Assembly: GCF_003288805.1 (NCBI RefSeq)
Contig: NZ_NHYK01000011.1
Coordinates: forward strand, 1 to 55,763
DNA length: 55,763 nucleotides
From: Helicobacter sp. 10-6591
GTDB lineage: Bacteria > Campylobacterota > Campylobacteria > Campylobacterales > Helicobacteraceae
Reading direction: 5' to 3'
Within the stretch, counting starts at the first letter, position 1; each line of letters begins with the position of its first letter. The notes under the pieces are model-generated. The model was given only the letters and a program-made list of their open reading frames with translations. It was not told where the DNA came from and made no database searches. The position numbers and the translations under genes are program-made. Shown here piece by piece: positions 27,339 to 36,710 of this stretch.

Positions 27339-28581
27339 TGCATTCTAAAGCGAAACGAGCAATCTGAAGACTCAAAGTGAATTTGTCTAAAAGTGGCGTT
27401 TGGATACAAGAGTTGTGGTTAATAAATGTCATTTTGTTGTATTCACTACCAAAGGAATTATCAGAATCCAATACATTCAGACATACCATAGTGCATTGTT
27501 TTTTATAGAGCATCTTTTTTGCACACTCCAGCGCGTTTGTGTCGTTATCCTCGGCCTTAAAGCCGATTTTGATAAATTCTTGCGGGCTAAGAGATTCCAA
27601 AATATCAAAATTTTTTTCTAGCTCTAATGTAAAGCTGTCAGCAAGATTCTCTTTTTTGAGTTTTGTTTTGCTTTTGTTTTTAGTTTTAAAATCAGCAATA
27701 GCACCCGCCATAAACAGATATGGCTTATCCATACAATCTTGTCTAGCCTTTAAGATAGCTTCGTAGTACTCCATTGTGCTTGAAACCCGGATGCATTTTA
27801 TAGCACTTGGCAATATGCTGTAAAAACTCGAGCTTATGAGAGTAACTTTTGCTCCAAGACAAAAAAGTGCCAATGCCAAGTAATTGGCTTGTTTGCCGCT
27901 AGAGAGATTGCCTAAAGTGCGCACATTATCAATGGCTTCCTTGCTTCCTCCCCCACTTATAATCACTTCCTTGGCATTCCAAAACTCTGCCAGATTTGCA
28001 AAATCGCGTTTTAAGATTTCCCCTAAGATTCCAGCAACTAAATCATTTGTCTCTGCAAGTGCGCCATCGCCAAATTCTCCGCAAGCCAGCAAGCCTACTC
28101 TTGATTCTATGATTTTTACTCCAAGTGTTTTGAGTGTAGCGATGTTGTTGGCAGTTTGTGTTGCTTGGAGCATAACAGTATTCATAGCAGGGGCGAGAAT
28201 CTTTGGAGCTGGAGTCGCGAGCAATGTGCATAGAGCTACATTGTCTGCTATCCCGCAAGCAAATTTTGCAATCATATTCGCACTTGCCGGAGCTATGAGA
28301 ATAACTTCTGCCCATTTTGCATAGGTTATGTGGTTTGGCGCTTGTGGATTTTCCCAGCTTTGATTGGAATCTAGCAATACAGGATTCTTGCTTATAGCTT
28401 CAAAAATAAGTGGATTGATAAATTTCGCACTACTTTTACTCATTACCACTCTAGTTTGCGCTCCTAATTTATTGAGCAGGCTTAAGAGATCTAAAATTTT
28501 ATATATTGCAATGCTTGCGCTGACTGCAACCAAAATATGTTTGTTTTTGAAAAATTTCTCTAAGAAAAAATATTTATCCAT
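27310..28581 (-). CDS. coaBC: Bifunctional phosphopantothenoylcysteine synthetase/decarboxylase CoaBC
   Basis: 423 aa. Joins cysteine to 4'-phosphopantothenate and decarboxylates the product in coenzyme A synthesis. N-terminal flavoprotein CoaC: HILVAVSASIAIYK, PNHITYAKWAEV, IAPASANMIAKFACGIADN and LAPAMNTVM. C-terminal CoaB: ISGGGSKEAIDNVRTLGNLS and SSGKQANYLA, then KKENLADSFTLELEKNFDIL. An AGGAAGC ribosome site precedes the ATG. Confidence 0.95.
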   Translation of the reverse strand: MDKYFFLEKFFKNKHILVAVSASIAIYKILDLLSLLNKLGAQTRVVMSKSSAKFINPLIFEAISKNPVLLDSNQSWENPQAPNHITYAKWAEVILIAPASANMIAKFACGIADNVALCTLLATPAPKILAPAMNTVMLQATQTANNIATLKTLGVKIIESRVGLLACGEFGDGALAETNDLVAGILGEILKRDFANLAEFWNAKEVIISGGGSKEAIDNVRTLGNLSSGKQANYLALALFCLGAKVTLISSSFYSILPSAIKCIRVSSTMEYYEAILKARQDCMDKPYLFMAGAIADFKTKNKSKTKLKKENLADSFTLELEKNFDILESLSPQEFIKIGFKAEDNDTNALECAKKMLYKKQCTMVCLNVLDSDNSFGSEYNKMTFINHNSCIQTPLLDKFTLSLQIARFALECNATQNNTDC

Positions 28582-28650
28582 GCTTCCTATCCAAGCTTTA
28601 GAATCGAGCTCATGAGGGCTTTAAGCAAGTAAATTTTAGCAATCTTTTGA

Positions 28651-28656
28651 TAAAAT
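28651..28656 (+). promoter_or_regulatory. Possible -10 box for hisB-kdsC-lptC
   Basis: TAAAAT 68 bases before the hisB ATG, preceded by TTTGA. It is one mismatch from consensus and is the best candidate in the gap between the divergent coaBC and hisB. Confidence 0.35.
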
Positions 28657-28723
28657 AGCGGCCTTTTGGATTATAAAAATCCTCACTAAGCTTTTTGCTA
28701 ACGACTTTCTAAGAAGGAGTGTT

Positions 28724-29326
28724 ATGCCATCACAGATTCCTTATACATTTTCGCGCAAAACAAAAGAAACAGATATTAAGCTCAATATTTCGCTTTATGG
28801 GAAGGGCAATGTTTGTGTGAAAAGCGGAGTCGGGTTTTTTGATCATATGCTAGAAGCATTTGCTAAGCACGGATTGTTGGATTTAGAGCTTGAATGTGTG
28901 GGTGATACACATATAGATTATCACCATAGTGTGGAGGATTGTGGCATAGCTTTAGGTAGCGCGCTAAAAGCATTGCTCTATCCATTAGAAGGTGTGGAGC
29001 GTTTTGGTAATGCAAGCGTAGTAATGGATGAGGCAAATGTGGAATGCGATATTGACTTGGCAAATCGTGCATATTTGGTGTTTGATATGGATGCATACCA
29101 TGGAGAGTTTAAAGGCAAAATAGGGGATTTTGATATTGAGCTTGTAGAGGAATTTTTTAAAGCTCTTTGTTTTAATGCAAATATGAGTGCGCATATTGTT
29201 CTGAAACGAGGCAAGAATTTGCATCATATTGTGGAGGCAATTTTTAAGGCTTTTTCACTTGCTTTGCGCAGAGCTTTGGTTGTAAATCCTAGAATCATAA
29301 CTCCTAGTACAAAAGGTGTTTTATGA
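28724..29326 (+). CDS. hisB: Imidazoleglycerol-phosphate dehydratase HisB
   Basis: 200 aa. Sixth step of histidine synthesis, Mn-dependent. Family motifs: SGVGFFDHMLEAFAKHGLLDLE, DTHIDYHHSVEDCGIALG, and the repeat HHIVEAIFKAFSLALRRAL. Monofunctional, without the N-terminal phosphatase of enteric HisB. It overlaps kdsC by 4 bases. H. pylori lacks histidine synthesis, so this fits an enterohepatic species. Confidence 0.96.
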   Translation: MPSQIPYTFSRKTKETDIKLNISLYGKGNVCVKSGVGFFDHMLEAFAKHGLLDLELECVGDTHIDYHHSVEDCGIALGSALKALLYPLEGVERFGNASVVMDEANVECDIDLANRAYLVFDMDAYHGEFKGKIGDFDIELVEEFFKALCFNANMSAHIVLKRGKNLHHIVEAIFKAFSLALRRALVVNPRIITPSTKGVL

Positions 29327-29823
29327 CAAAGATAGAATTACTTCTTTTAGATGTCGATGGCACACTCACGCGAGGAAATGTAACTTACACACAAAATGGT
29401 GAAGAGATTAAAAGTTTCAATATCAAAGATGGTTTAGCACTTCATGCATGGAATACAAAGCTTGCTAGAAAGAGTGCTGTTATCACGGGTAGAGAGTGTG
29501 AGATTGTCAAAAAGCGAGCAGAAGAGCTAGGTGTAGAGTTTATTTACACAGGGGTGAGTGATAAAGGCGCAGTAGTTAAAGAAATACTCGCCACATTGAA
29601 TCTGGAAATTGATCAAGTAGCTTGCATCGGTGATGATTTGAATGATTTGCCTATGTTTAGGTTGATTAAGCATTCTTATGCTCCAAAAGATTGTGCAGAT
29701 GACATAAGAAAAGAAGCAAAGGTCTTATTGCGTAAAAAGGGTGGAAAAGGTGCAGTGCGTGAGATGATAGAGGATATTTTGCGCAAAGAGGGCAGAGATG
29801 AGCTTAAGAAATATTTCTCTTAG
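29323..29823 (+). CDS. kdsC: KDO-8-phosphate phosphatase KdsC
   Basis: 166 aa HAD-family phosphatase that makes KDO for lipopolysaccharide. HAD motifs: LLLDVDGTLTRG with the two catalytic Asp, SAVITGREC, and CIGDDLNDLPMF. As usual for KdsC there is no cap domain. Its 3' end overlaps lptC by 26 bases. Confidence 0.92.
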   Translation: MTKIELLLLDVDGTLTRGNVTYTQNGEEIKSFNIKDGLALHAWNTKLARKSAVITGRECEIVKKRAEELGVEFIYTGVSDKGAVVKEILATLNLEIDQVACIGDDLNDLPMFRLIKHSYAPKDCADDIRKEAKVLLRKKGGKGAVREMIEDILRKEGRDELKKYFS

Positions 29824-30349
29824 TGTTTATGTATTTTTTGTTGGATTGCTTGTGTTTAGTCTTGCAAGTATTATGTTTTTTAAACAAGACCAAAACCACA
29901 ATAAAGATATAGGCACTAATATCCCTAGTATAGAAATACGAGATTTTACTTTCTATCTTTTGAAACTCCAGGAGCTTGGACTTATGGCTGAAGGCGGCAC
30001 GCTTTTGCGCTTTAATACACACGATGAGGCTTATGAGCTTTTTACCCACCAGCTAGATTCCCAAAAAAATAAATCCGAGATTTATACACCATTTGTCAAT
30101 GCAAAAAGGGATATGTATTATTTTCCGCAAAATGTCCAATTTATACGAGAAGATGGGTTGTTTTTATGGAGCAAAGAAGGTGTGTATGATTACAAGAAAC
30201 GACTTTTTAAGGGGCAGGGAGAGTTTTTTTTGAGCAAGGGAGATACAGATTTGAAGGGGTTTGACGTGGTTTTTAACCAAAGTACAGATTTTGTGAGTGG
30301 CATAAAACTGAGTGGTGTCATAGAGCTTAGAGATTCTCAAGCACAATAG
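29798..30349 (+). CDS. lptC: LPS export protein LptC
   Basis: 183 aa. A single N-terminal membrane anchor (NISLSVYVFFVGLLVFSLAS) is followed by a periplasmic beta-jellyroll (LLRFNTHDEAYELFTHQLDS... FPQNVQFIREDGLFLWSKEG... FSGIKLSG-like end). Size and architecture fit LptC, which passes LPS from LptBFG to LptA. kdsC upstream supports the LPS context. lptA does not follow here; rlpA does. Confidence 0.75.
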   Translation: MSLRNISLSVYVFFVGLLVFSLASIMFFKQDQNHNKDIGTNIPSIEIRDFTFYLLKLQELGLMAEGGTLLRFNTHDEAYELFTHQLDSQKNKSEIYTPFVNAKRDMYYFPQNVQFIREDGLFLWSKEGVYDYKKRLFKGQGEFFLSKGDTDLKGFDVVFNQSTDFVSGIKLSGVIELRDSQAQ

Positions 30350-30388
30350 AATCCAAAAAATACTTTAAGAAAATTGGAGTTTTAAGGA

Positions 30389-31354
30389 ATGCATAAATTT
30401 GCAGGATTTATTGATAGAAAATTTTTTTATGCATTTATGTTATCCGCTTTGAATTGCGTAAGTGCCTATGGTATAGATATAGATACATTCATAGAGGATA
30501 AAGAATCAACTGCTCAGAAAAATGCTATTGTCAACCGATTTGAGCATGACAACAAAAATACCTACAAAAATTTCTCGCAAGATTATGACGACTTAGATGC
30601 ATACAGAAAGGGTATAGATTCTAATTTGGGCGGGGAGCAAATGAGAGAATCTCCTAGTATGCAAGCTATAACAATGAATTCCTATCTTATCGCTGAGAAG
30701 TGGTACCACCCAAAAGAAGCAAATTTGAATGATACTTTTGAAGGTGTGGCGGGGATGTATGATTTTAAATTTCGTATCAAAAAAACTTCAAATGGTGAAA
30801 TCTATAATATGCATGCTCACACTGCAGCGCATACAACCCTTCCTATAAATACGGTCATAAAAGTTTATAATTTAGAAAATGGCAAGAGCACAATAGTGCG
30901 TATCAATGATAGAGGGCCTTTTACCAAAGATCAAATGATTTTGTTAAGCAATGTTGCTGCACAAGATATTGGTATGACAACCAAAGGCAGCGCGAAAGTC
31001 AAGATCAAAGTAATTGGCTTTAAAGGCGTTGTTGATGCTACATTACAAAATGAGCTTAAAATCGATGAGGTCTCACAAGAAGAACCTCAGACGACTCCAC
31101 AACAAACCTTGCAAAAGTCTCCCCAACGTTTTGCTATACAAGTAGGTGCATTTAGAAACAAAATCTATGCGATTGAAAGACAAGAACAATTTGCTTCTTA
31201 TTACCCATACACAACAGCAATCAAGCAGGTATTTGATTCTGACAAAAGAACATTTTATCGCGTATTTTTGGAAGGTTTTAAAAGCCAGCAAGAAGCTAGG
31301 GATTTTATGAAAAACCTTAAAGGTTTTAAAGACGCATTTATCACAAAAGATTAG
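30389..31354 (+). CDS. rlpA: RlpA septal-ring lytic transglycosylase with SPOR domain
   Basis: 321 aa. Signal peptide-like N-terminus (FFYAFMLSALNCVSAYG), then a low-complexity region. The double-psi beta-barrel follows (GVAGMYDFKFRIKK, AHTAAHTTLPINTVIKVYNLE, VRINDRGPF), which carries the catalytic Asp in NDRGPF. The C-terminal SPOR domain (RFAIQVGAFRNKIYAIERQE) targets denuded septal glycan. The order kdsC-lptC-rlpA resembles H. pylori. It likely cleaves peptidoglycan at the division site. Confidence 0.9.
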   Translation: MHKFAGFIDRKFFYAFMLSALNCVSAYGIDIDTFIEDKESTAQKNAIVNRFEHDNKNTYKNFSQDYDDLDAYRKGIDSNLGGEQMRESPSMQAITMNSYLIAEKWYHPKEANLNDTFEGVAGMYDFKFRIKKTSNGEIYNMHAHTAAHTTLPINTVIKVYNLENGKSTIVRINDRGPFTKDQMILLSNVAAQDIGMTTKGSAKVKIKVIGFKGVVDATLQNELKIDEVSQEEPQTTPQQTLQKSPQRFAIQVGAFRNKIYAIERQEQFASYYPYTTAIKQVFDSDKRTFYRVFLEGFKSQQEARDFMKNLKGFKDAFITKD

Positions 31355-31360
31355 CGTTGG

Positions 31361-31425
31361 GAGTAAGGTTGCCAAGACAGTAGTCAAGAGAGTAAGGTTG
31401 TCAAGAAAGTAAGATTCTCAAGAGA
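31361..31425. repeat. Imperfect tandem repeat, unit about 19 bases
   Basis: Four degenerate units built on GAGTAAGGTTGTCAAGA, one of them truncated, just past the rlpA stop. Not coding. They may be a replication-slippage relic. Confidence 0.55.
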
Positions 31426-31479
31426 TTGGTTTGTAAGAGTGATTCATAAATAGCTGTGCTTAGGGACAACGCCTAGCTC

Positions 31480-32514
31480 TTAGCCAATTACAAAATCATC
31501 ATTTTGTAAAACCACATTGCTACTAAGTTTAGAATCTAATACCCTCTCAGCCACAAGTGGCAATATATTTTGAGCTATCAGCCTTTTAATATCTCGCACA
31601 CCATAGGTGAAGTTGTATGCTTTTTGTAGTTTGTTTCGTGCTTCATTGCTTAGATTGATTTTATGCTTTGTGTTTTTCTCAATCAAGGCAAGCTCTAGAT
31701 CAATAATGGCATTAAGATTTATCTTATTAATGCTTGAGTAATAAATCAAGTTATCAATGCGATTGACAAACTCTGGTAAAAAATTCTTTTCAACAATTTT
31801 TTTGATAATTTTATGCTCTTTTTTTGGATTGTTTTTACCCATTTTTTGCTGGTAGGCAAAGACTTCTTTTGCGCCAAGATTGCTTGTCATTAAAATAATA
31901 GAGTTTCTAAAATCAATCTTTTTAACCCCCGAACTCAGTGTAAGCTCCCCGCTATCAAGCACATCAAGCAAAGAAACTAGCACCTCCTTGCTTGCCTTTT
32001 CTAACTCATCAAAAAGCACCACAGAAGGCACACTATAGCTTCCAGCAATGACATTAGCATCAAATAAGGTATTACCCTCCTTAGAGCCTACATAACCTGG
32101 AGGCGCACCTATTAAAGATGCTGCATAATGCTCCTGGGCTAGAGTATTCATATCAATGCGACAAAGATTTGAGCCATCTTTACTGAGTGCTTTGGCTAGA
32201 AGCTTGGCAGTTTGGGTTTTGCCAACACCAGTTGGACCTAACAAAAGTGCCACCGCCAAAGGGCGATTTGGACTGCTTAATTCCGCTTTAATCACTTTAA
32301 GCATTTTCTCTAGCATCAGCAAAGCATTATCTTGCCCTATCAGGTTACTTCTAATAAAGCTCATAACCTCTGGCACTTCAAATTCAAAGCGACTAAGGAA
32401 TCTATCGCTTTGTTTGTCTTGCTTTTTGTTTTGCTGGGGTTGCTCAACTTGCTGCTTGTCATTTTTACTTGCTTCTTGCTTGAAAGATTCTAACTTGTCA
32501 GTGATAAAAGGCAT
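31480..32514 (-). CDS. Short Clp-type AAA+ ATPase (single ClpA/ClpB D2-like module)
   Basis: 344 aa from ATG 32514, which has AAGGAG five bases upstream; the frame is open 20 codons further but without a ribosome site. An N-terminal Gln/Lys/Asp-rich tail of about 45 residues is followed by one AAA+ module: LIGQDNALLMLEKMLK, Walker A LLGPTGVGKTQTAKLLA, pore loop IGAPPGYVGSKEG, Walker B VVLFDELEKAS, sensor 1 ILMTSN, arginine finger FVNRIDNL, and the D2 small domain YGVRDIKRLI. ClpA and ClpB have two modules plus an N-domain; all but the D2-like one is absent. No IGF-type ClpP loop was seen, so a ClpP-independent unfoldase or remodeler is likelier. It overlaps amiE by its ribosome site. Confidence 0.72.
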   Translation of the reverse strand: MPFITDKLESFKQEASKNDKQQVEQPQQNKKQDKQSDRFLSRFEFEVPEVMSFIRSNLIGQDNALLMLEKMLKVIKAELSSPNRPLAVALLLGPTGVGKTQTAKLLAKALSKDGSNLCRIDMNTLAQEHYAASLIGAPPGYVGSKEGNTLFDANVIAGSYSVPSVVLFDELEKASKEVLVSLLDVLDSGELTLSSGVKKIDFRNSIILMTSNLGAKEVFAYQQKMGKNNPKKEHKIIKKIVEKNFLPEFVNRIDNLIYYSSINKINLNAIIDLELALIEKNTKHKINLSNEARNKLQKAYNFTYGVRDIKRLIAQNILPLVAERVLDSKLSSNVVLQNDDFVIG

Positions 32515-32533
32515 TTTGCACTCCTTGCTGTTT

Positions 32534-33574
32534 TTATTGCTCTTTTTCTTTGCCTTCATGCGGCAGATTTCCAATAGGACATTCTGCTACGCCTACCGTT
32601 GAGCGCGTGATTTTCTCCACATTTTCTTGTGCTTTTTTGGCATCCATTACCCAAGTTTTGTAAAAGTCAAACGGGCAATCTGCTATACCCTTATCCCCAT
32701 CTCCGCTATCAAATACCCCGCTATATCCACGGTGCAATAGCTTGAAGAGATGGTTTTGGCTTTGGTCGTATTTGCGTGAGTTTCTGATTTCATGCAAAGA
32801 AAGCTGTGCGTATTGGATTCCATTTTCCTCTTCGCCGCATTCCCCTAATGTGCGTCCATCAAAGCCTATAATATTAGAGTGTCCAAAGTAAGTATAAACG
32901 CCATCAAAGCCTGAGGCATTTGCCACTGCGATGTAGCATTGGTTTGCCCATGCCATAGTCTTTACAAGATTAACCTGCTGGTCTTTTGCTGGATACATAT
33001 AGCCTTGACATCGCACAATGAGCTCTGCTCCCTTCATCGCACAATCACGCCATATCTCAGGATAATTCCCATCATCGCAAATAATAAGCGAGATTTTCAT
33101 ACCCTTAGGACCATCAACCACATAGGTTTTATCGCCCGGATACCATCCTTCTACAGGACACCAAGGGAGGATTTTGCGATATTTTTGCACTATCTCGCCT
33201 TCATCATTAATGAGGATGAGAGTGTTATAGGGTGCTTTATTGGGATGATCCTCGTGTCTTTCGCCTGTGAGAGAAAACACTCCCCATACTTTATTTTCTT
33301 TGCAAGCTTGGGAGAAGATTCTCGTTTCATCGCCCGGGATTGTTGCTGCTGTATCAAACATCTCTTGCCTATCATACATAATGCCCATTGTGCTGTATTC
33401 TGGAAATATAATTAAATCAAGTCCGGGCAAGCCTTGTTTTACGCCCTTTAGCATATCAGCGATTTTTTTACAATTTTCAAGTACTTCAGCTTTTGTGTGC
33501 AGTCTTGGCATTTTGTAATTAATCACTGCAACGCCTACGGTGTCTGGGTTACTACAAATATCACCATGTCTCAT
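32534..33574 (-). CDS. amiE: Aliphatic amidase AmiE
   Basis: 346 aa nitrilase-superfamily enzyme releasing ammonia from short aliphatic amides. It is nearly colinear with the H. pylori enzyme ([20 protein letters not shown]). The catalytic triad sits at the textbook positions: Glu59 (FPEYSTMG), Lys134 (YRKILPWCP) and Cys166 ([10 protein letters not shown]). In Helicobacter, amidases supply ammonia and respond to acid, iron and nickel. An AAGGAG ribosome site precedes the ATG. The 200 bases upstream are AT-rich and hold no gene; an operator was not recognised. Confidence 0.96.
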   Translation of the reverse strand: MRHGDICSNPDTVGVAVINYKMPRLHTKAEVLENCKKIADMLKGVKQGLPGLDLIIFPEYSTMGIMYDRQEMFDTAATIPGDETRIFSQACKENKVWGVFSLTGERHEDHPNKAPYNTLILINDEGEIVQKYRKILPWCPVEGWYPGDKTYVVDGPKGMKISLIICDDGNYPEIWRDCAMKGAELIVRCQGYMYPAKDQQVNLVKTMAWANQCYIAVANASGFDGVYTYFGHSNIIGFDGRTLGECGEEENGIQYAQLSLHEIRNSRKYDQSQNHLFKLLHRGYSGVFDSGDGDKGIADCPFDFYKTWVMDAKKAQENVEKITRSTVGVAECPIGNLPHEGKEKEQ

Positions 33575-33778
33575 AATCTGCTCCTTAAAATTTGTATTTT
33601 GAAGACAATGAAGTTGCCTTCAATTTATTGATAGCATATTTTCAAACAATGGATGTTTTGAAAGACAAGCAAAAAATTTGGGTATGTGTAATTTGGTATT
33701 TGTGCAAAAATCTCTTAAAGAAATATTCGTATATCAGGGAGTTAGAGGCTTTGAGAGGATGAAAGAAAGCGCTTGTAT

Positions 33779-34852
33779 TTAAATATCAAGTTTTCTTAGT
33801 GTCTTATACACATATGCGATTTTTTGTGCTATGGCATGGAGTTGATTGTGGGATAGATTTCTAAAAGAAATACTAAGCAGTTCTCTGCGCTGAGATTCTT
33901 CATAGCCCATAGATTCTAAGACATAAGAAGGCATGAAGTTTCCTAGCATACAATCCTGCCCATTTATCACACAAATTTTCTCTATCAATAAACTTTGTGC
34001 AAGCACTCCAGCCTTTATGCCAAAAAGTCTTAGCGCAAGTGCATTATTCGGGCAAGAATCCAGAGGCACAAAAACATCAGGCTTAAAGTCTTTGAGCGAT
34101 TCTTGGAGGGTTTGGAATAAAAATGCATTTTGTCTGTGTGCGCAATATTCTTTGAGCGTTTTGTTGTCTGCTAAGTCTTGTAAGCACAAGAGACTTGCAT
34201 CAAAGAAAGCATTTGGAGTGGGTGTTTGCAAAGAGAAGCCCTCATAAGAATGCGCTATAAGACCATGTCCTTTGGATAAGCCAAGCCTTCCAAAATCAAG
34301 CACAAAAAGCACTCTTTCATGCCTGAGTTTTTCCACACTCTTAAAATCTGCATTTTGTAGCAGGCTTGATATTTCTACAAACAGCAAAGAATCTTCACAA
34401 GATTCTAAAAAGCTTAGCGCTGCATCAAGGTTGTTGTAGCTGAGGATATCCTCATTTATCGCGGGGATAAATAATATCTTGCGCGCTTTGGCATGGAGTG
34501 CTTGTGAGCTAGCAATCTCTGCAAACTCAAGCAAAATAGGCTCTATAGCAGAGTGTGATTGGCAGATACTTGCTGTAGCTTGGTATGCCTTGTAGGCTTG
34601 ATGAGAGAAACTAGGAAGAATAGCTATGTTTTCACACCCGAGATTGAAAAATAATGCAAGAAAGCCCTCTTGCGTGCAGTGAAAAAACTCTACTTTCTCA
34701 GAATGCAGAAGTTTTGCGATTTGTTGTTTTGCATTTTTTTGGCTTTGGGAATCTTGCAAACTGAAAGGGTTGGCATTTGGAAAATCTTGGGACAGCAGCA
34801 TTTGAGCCTTTTTGTTGATTGGAAAATTTGCAAAATAATCAAGCCGATACAT
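33779..34852 (-). CDS. Cysteine desulfurase-like (aminotransferase class V fold) protein of the sel operon, PLP Lys apparently replaced
   Basis: 357 aa, third gene of selA-selB-this, 9 bases after selB, with AAAGGG before the ATG. The fold of class V aminotransferases is suggested by the N-terminal CTQEGFLALFFNLGCENIAI, the middle LFVEISSLLQN (compare HVDAVQALG) and RLGLSKGHGLIA, which lines up with KLGGPKGIGALY around the PLP lysine. In that alignment the HK of the family is GR (Arg189), so the usual Schiff-base lysine is missing; Lys194 is the second, structural one. By position it could handle selenium for SelA's substrate, or be a non-catalytic partner. The alignment was done by eye. Confidence 0.55.
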   Translation of the reverse strand: MYRLDYFANFPINKKAQMLLSQDFPNANPFSLQDSQSQKNAKQQIAKLLHSEKVEFFHCTQEGFLALFFNLGCENIAILPSFSHQAYKAYQATASICQSHSAIEPILLEFAEIASSQALHAKARKILFIPAINEDILSYNNLDAALSFLESCEDSLLFVEISSLLQNADFKSVEKLRHERVLFVLDFGRLGLSKGHGLIAHSYEGFSLQTPTPNAFFDASLLCLQDLADNKTLKEYCAHRQNAFLFQTLQESLKDFKPDVFVPLDSCPNNALALRLFGIKAGVLAQSLLIEKICVINGQDCMLGNFMPSYVLESMGYEESQRRELLSISFRNLSHNQLHAIAQKIAYVYKTLRKLDI

Positions 34853-34861
34853 TTTTTCCCT

Positions 34862-36700
34862 TTAAGTGAATTTGAGTTTTCTTTTGTGTTCTTCTTTGTA
34901 AATATCTTGGAAGTTATCGAGGTATTCAAGATAGCTGATGAGATATTTACGACTTAATGGGAGATATTTTTTGAAAAGCGTTATATCGATATAGGTGTGC
35001 TGTTTGATGATTTTTCTCATTAATACATTGAGATCGTTTAATGCAGCGGCGGTGATAAAGAGATTGTGATTCAAACGCACGATTTTTTTTGCAAGACAGA
35101 GATTTTTTAGTGCTCTATCTCCTAGGGATCTATCAATATCTAATTCGTCATAAAGGTTGTAAGGTGCTATGGGAGAGAATTTCTGATTCTCATAAATAGA
35201 GTAGATTTTTTGGGAGATGTATTCGTCAATATTTTGAATCTGATTGTTTTTGGCAAGATAAAGAGAATTTTGCTTAAGTATGAAATGCTGTGTGTATAGA
35301 GAATCTAAAGCATCTTGTAGAAAGCTCAGACTTGCCCAGCGGAATTTTATTTGTAAGCTGTGAGCAGAGACGAGCGCGTTTTTGTTCTTTAAGAAAATAT
35401 CTAAGATTTGTGTTTTGAGATTTTCAAGCTCACTCAGTGGATAGAGCACCAGATCTTTTGAATCAAAAAATATATCCGTGATATTTGAAGCAATGCTAAT
35501 TGCTTGGGAATGAGAAAGCCCAAACCTCTGGGTTGCGCACACAAGCCCAAAGCCATGCCTGTGAATCTTGCTTAAGATTTTAAAGGCATTTTGGAAGTCT
35601 TTTTCTAAAAGCCTGTGCAAAAGAGGGATTTTGTCCTTTTTTCTCATAGGATCGCTGATTGGGTTGAGTACTCTGCCGCCGCCAAGCAATATATTGCCAT
35701 TACGTAAGACAAAGGGTTGCCAAAACACAGAGTAAATACTCTCCTCAGCGCAAAGACACGCAAAGCTGGCATTTTCCCCTTCGCTTAAGATATTTATTCT
35801 TACATTGATACGTTGCGTCCCTAAATAGAGTTGGCAAATCGTATTGTTTTTGGGTGGCTGCTGTGTGTGTAAATACACATCGATAAAGTTTGAGCCACGC
35901 ACAAATCCCTTTTGTGTAATGAGCATGCCGCGTGAGAGTTCATTAGCACTAATCCCACTAAGATTAAGCGCGACACGATGAGAGGGCGTGGCTGTATCAG
36001 ATGGAGTATCATGGATTTGAATCTGACGTATTGCTACTTCTTTGTTAAGCTCGCATACAAAAACTTTTTGTCCTTGCGTGATTTGTGCTCCTAAAAGCGT
36101 GCCTGTAACCACACATCCAGAACCTGAGAGACTAAAGGCTCTGTCAATATAATACATAAGCATACCAAGCTCGCGATTTGGCGGCTTTGGCACAAGATCT
36201 AGGGCTTGTGTGATTTGCTGTGTATAAGATTCTGGTGTAAGAGCGCTAAATTCATAGATTCCAAGAAGAGCAATCTGCAAATCTTTGAAAACAGATTCTA
36301 TTTCGCATTTGCGAGCATTCAAAGTTTCTTTGCTCACCTTATCGACCTTGCTAAGCACGCAAATACAAGATTGTACGCCTAAAATATTTGCAATCGCAAG
36401 ATGCTCAAAACTCTGGGGCATAAGCCCATCATCGCTAGCTACCACTAGACAAAGTACATCAATACCAAAAGAGCCAGCTATCATATTTTTTATGAGTTTT
36501 TCGTGTCCTGGCACATCTATAAAGGCTACATTACGATTTGGCAGGCTGAGATGAGAAAAGCTCAAATCAAGTGTAATCCCACGTTCTTTCTCTTGTGCAG
36601 TATTATCACCATCAAAGCCATTTAATGCACGTACAAAAGAGGTTTTGCCGTGGTCTATATGCCCTGCAAGCCCTACTATTATGTCATTTTCCCCACTCAT
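34862..36700 (-). CDS. selB: Selenocysteine-specific elongation factor SelB
   Basis: 612 aa from ATG 36700, preceded by AAAGGAAA; the frame is open 17 codons further upstream, inside selA. EF-Tu-like GTPase: G1 GLAGHIDHGKTS, G2/G3 ERGITLDLSFSHL and DVPGHEKLIKNM, G4 SKVDKV. Domains II and III follow (SLSGSGCVVTGTLLG). The long C-terminal extension forms winged helices that bind the SECIS hairpin. It delivers Sec-tRNA to UGA codons on the ribosome. Overlap with the selA 3' end is not present with this start (gap 10 bases). Confidence 0.94.
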   Translation of the reverse strand: MSGENDIIVGLAGHIDHGKTSFVRALNGFDGDNTAQEKERGITLDLSFSHLSLPNRNVAFIDVPGHEKLIKNMIAGSFGIDVLCLVVASDDGLMPQSFEHLAIANILGVQSCICVLSKVDKVSKETLNARKCEIESVFKDLQIALLGIYEFSALTPESYTQQITQALDLVPKPPNRELGMLMYYIDRAFSLSGSGCVVTGTLLGAQITQGQKVFVCELNKEVAIRQIQIHDTPSDTATPSHRVALNLSGISANELSRGMLITQKGFVRGSNFIDVYLHTQQPPKNNTICQLYLGTQRINVRINILSEGENASFACLCAEESIYSVFWQPFVLRNGNILLGGGRVLNPISDPMRKKDKIPLLHRLLEKDFQNAFKILSKIHRHGFGLVCATQRFGLSHSQAISIASNITDIFFDSKDLVLYPLSELENLKTQILDIFLKNKNALVSAHSLQIKFRWASLSFLQDALDSLYTQHFILKQNSLYLAKNNQIQNIDEYISQKIYSIYENQKFSPIAPYNLYDELDIDRSLGDRALKNLCLAKKIVRLNHNLFITAAALNDLNVLMRKIIKQHTYIDITLFKKYLPLSRKYLISYLEYLDNFQDIYKEEHKRKLKFT

Positions 36701-36710
36701 AGCGTTTCCT

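Noticed and set aside
31361-31425. Possible CRISPR array
   Set aside because: Only four degenerate units without spacers, and no cas genes nearby.
32156-32602. 148-codon open frame opposite the Clp-type ATPase
   Set aside because: Antisense shadow rich in Leu/Ser; the minus-strand frame has all the AAA+ motifs.
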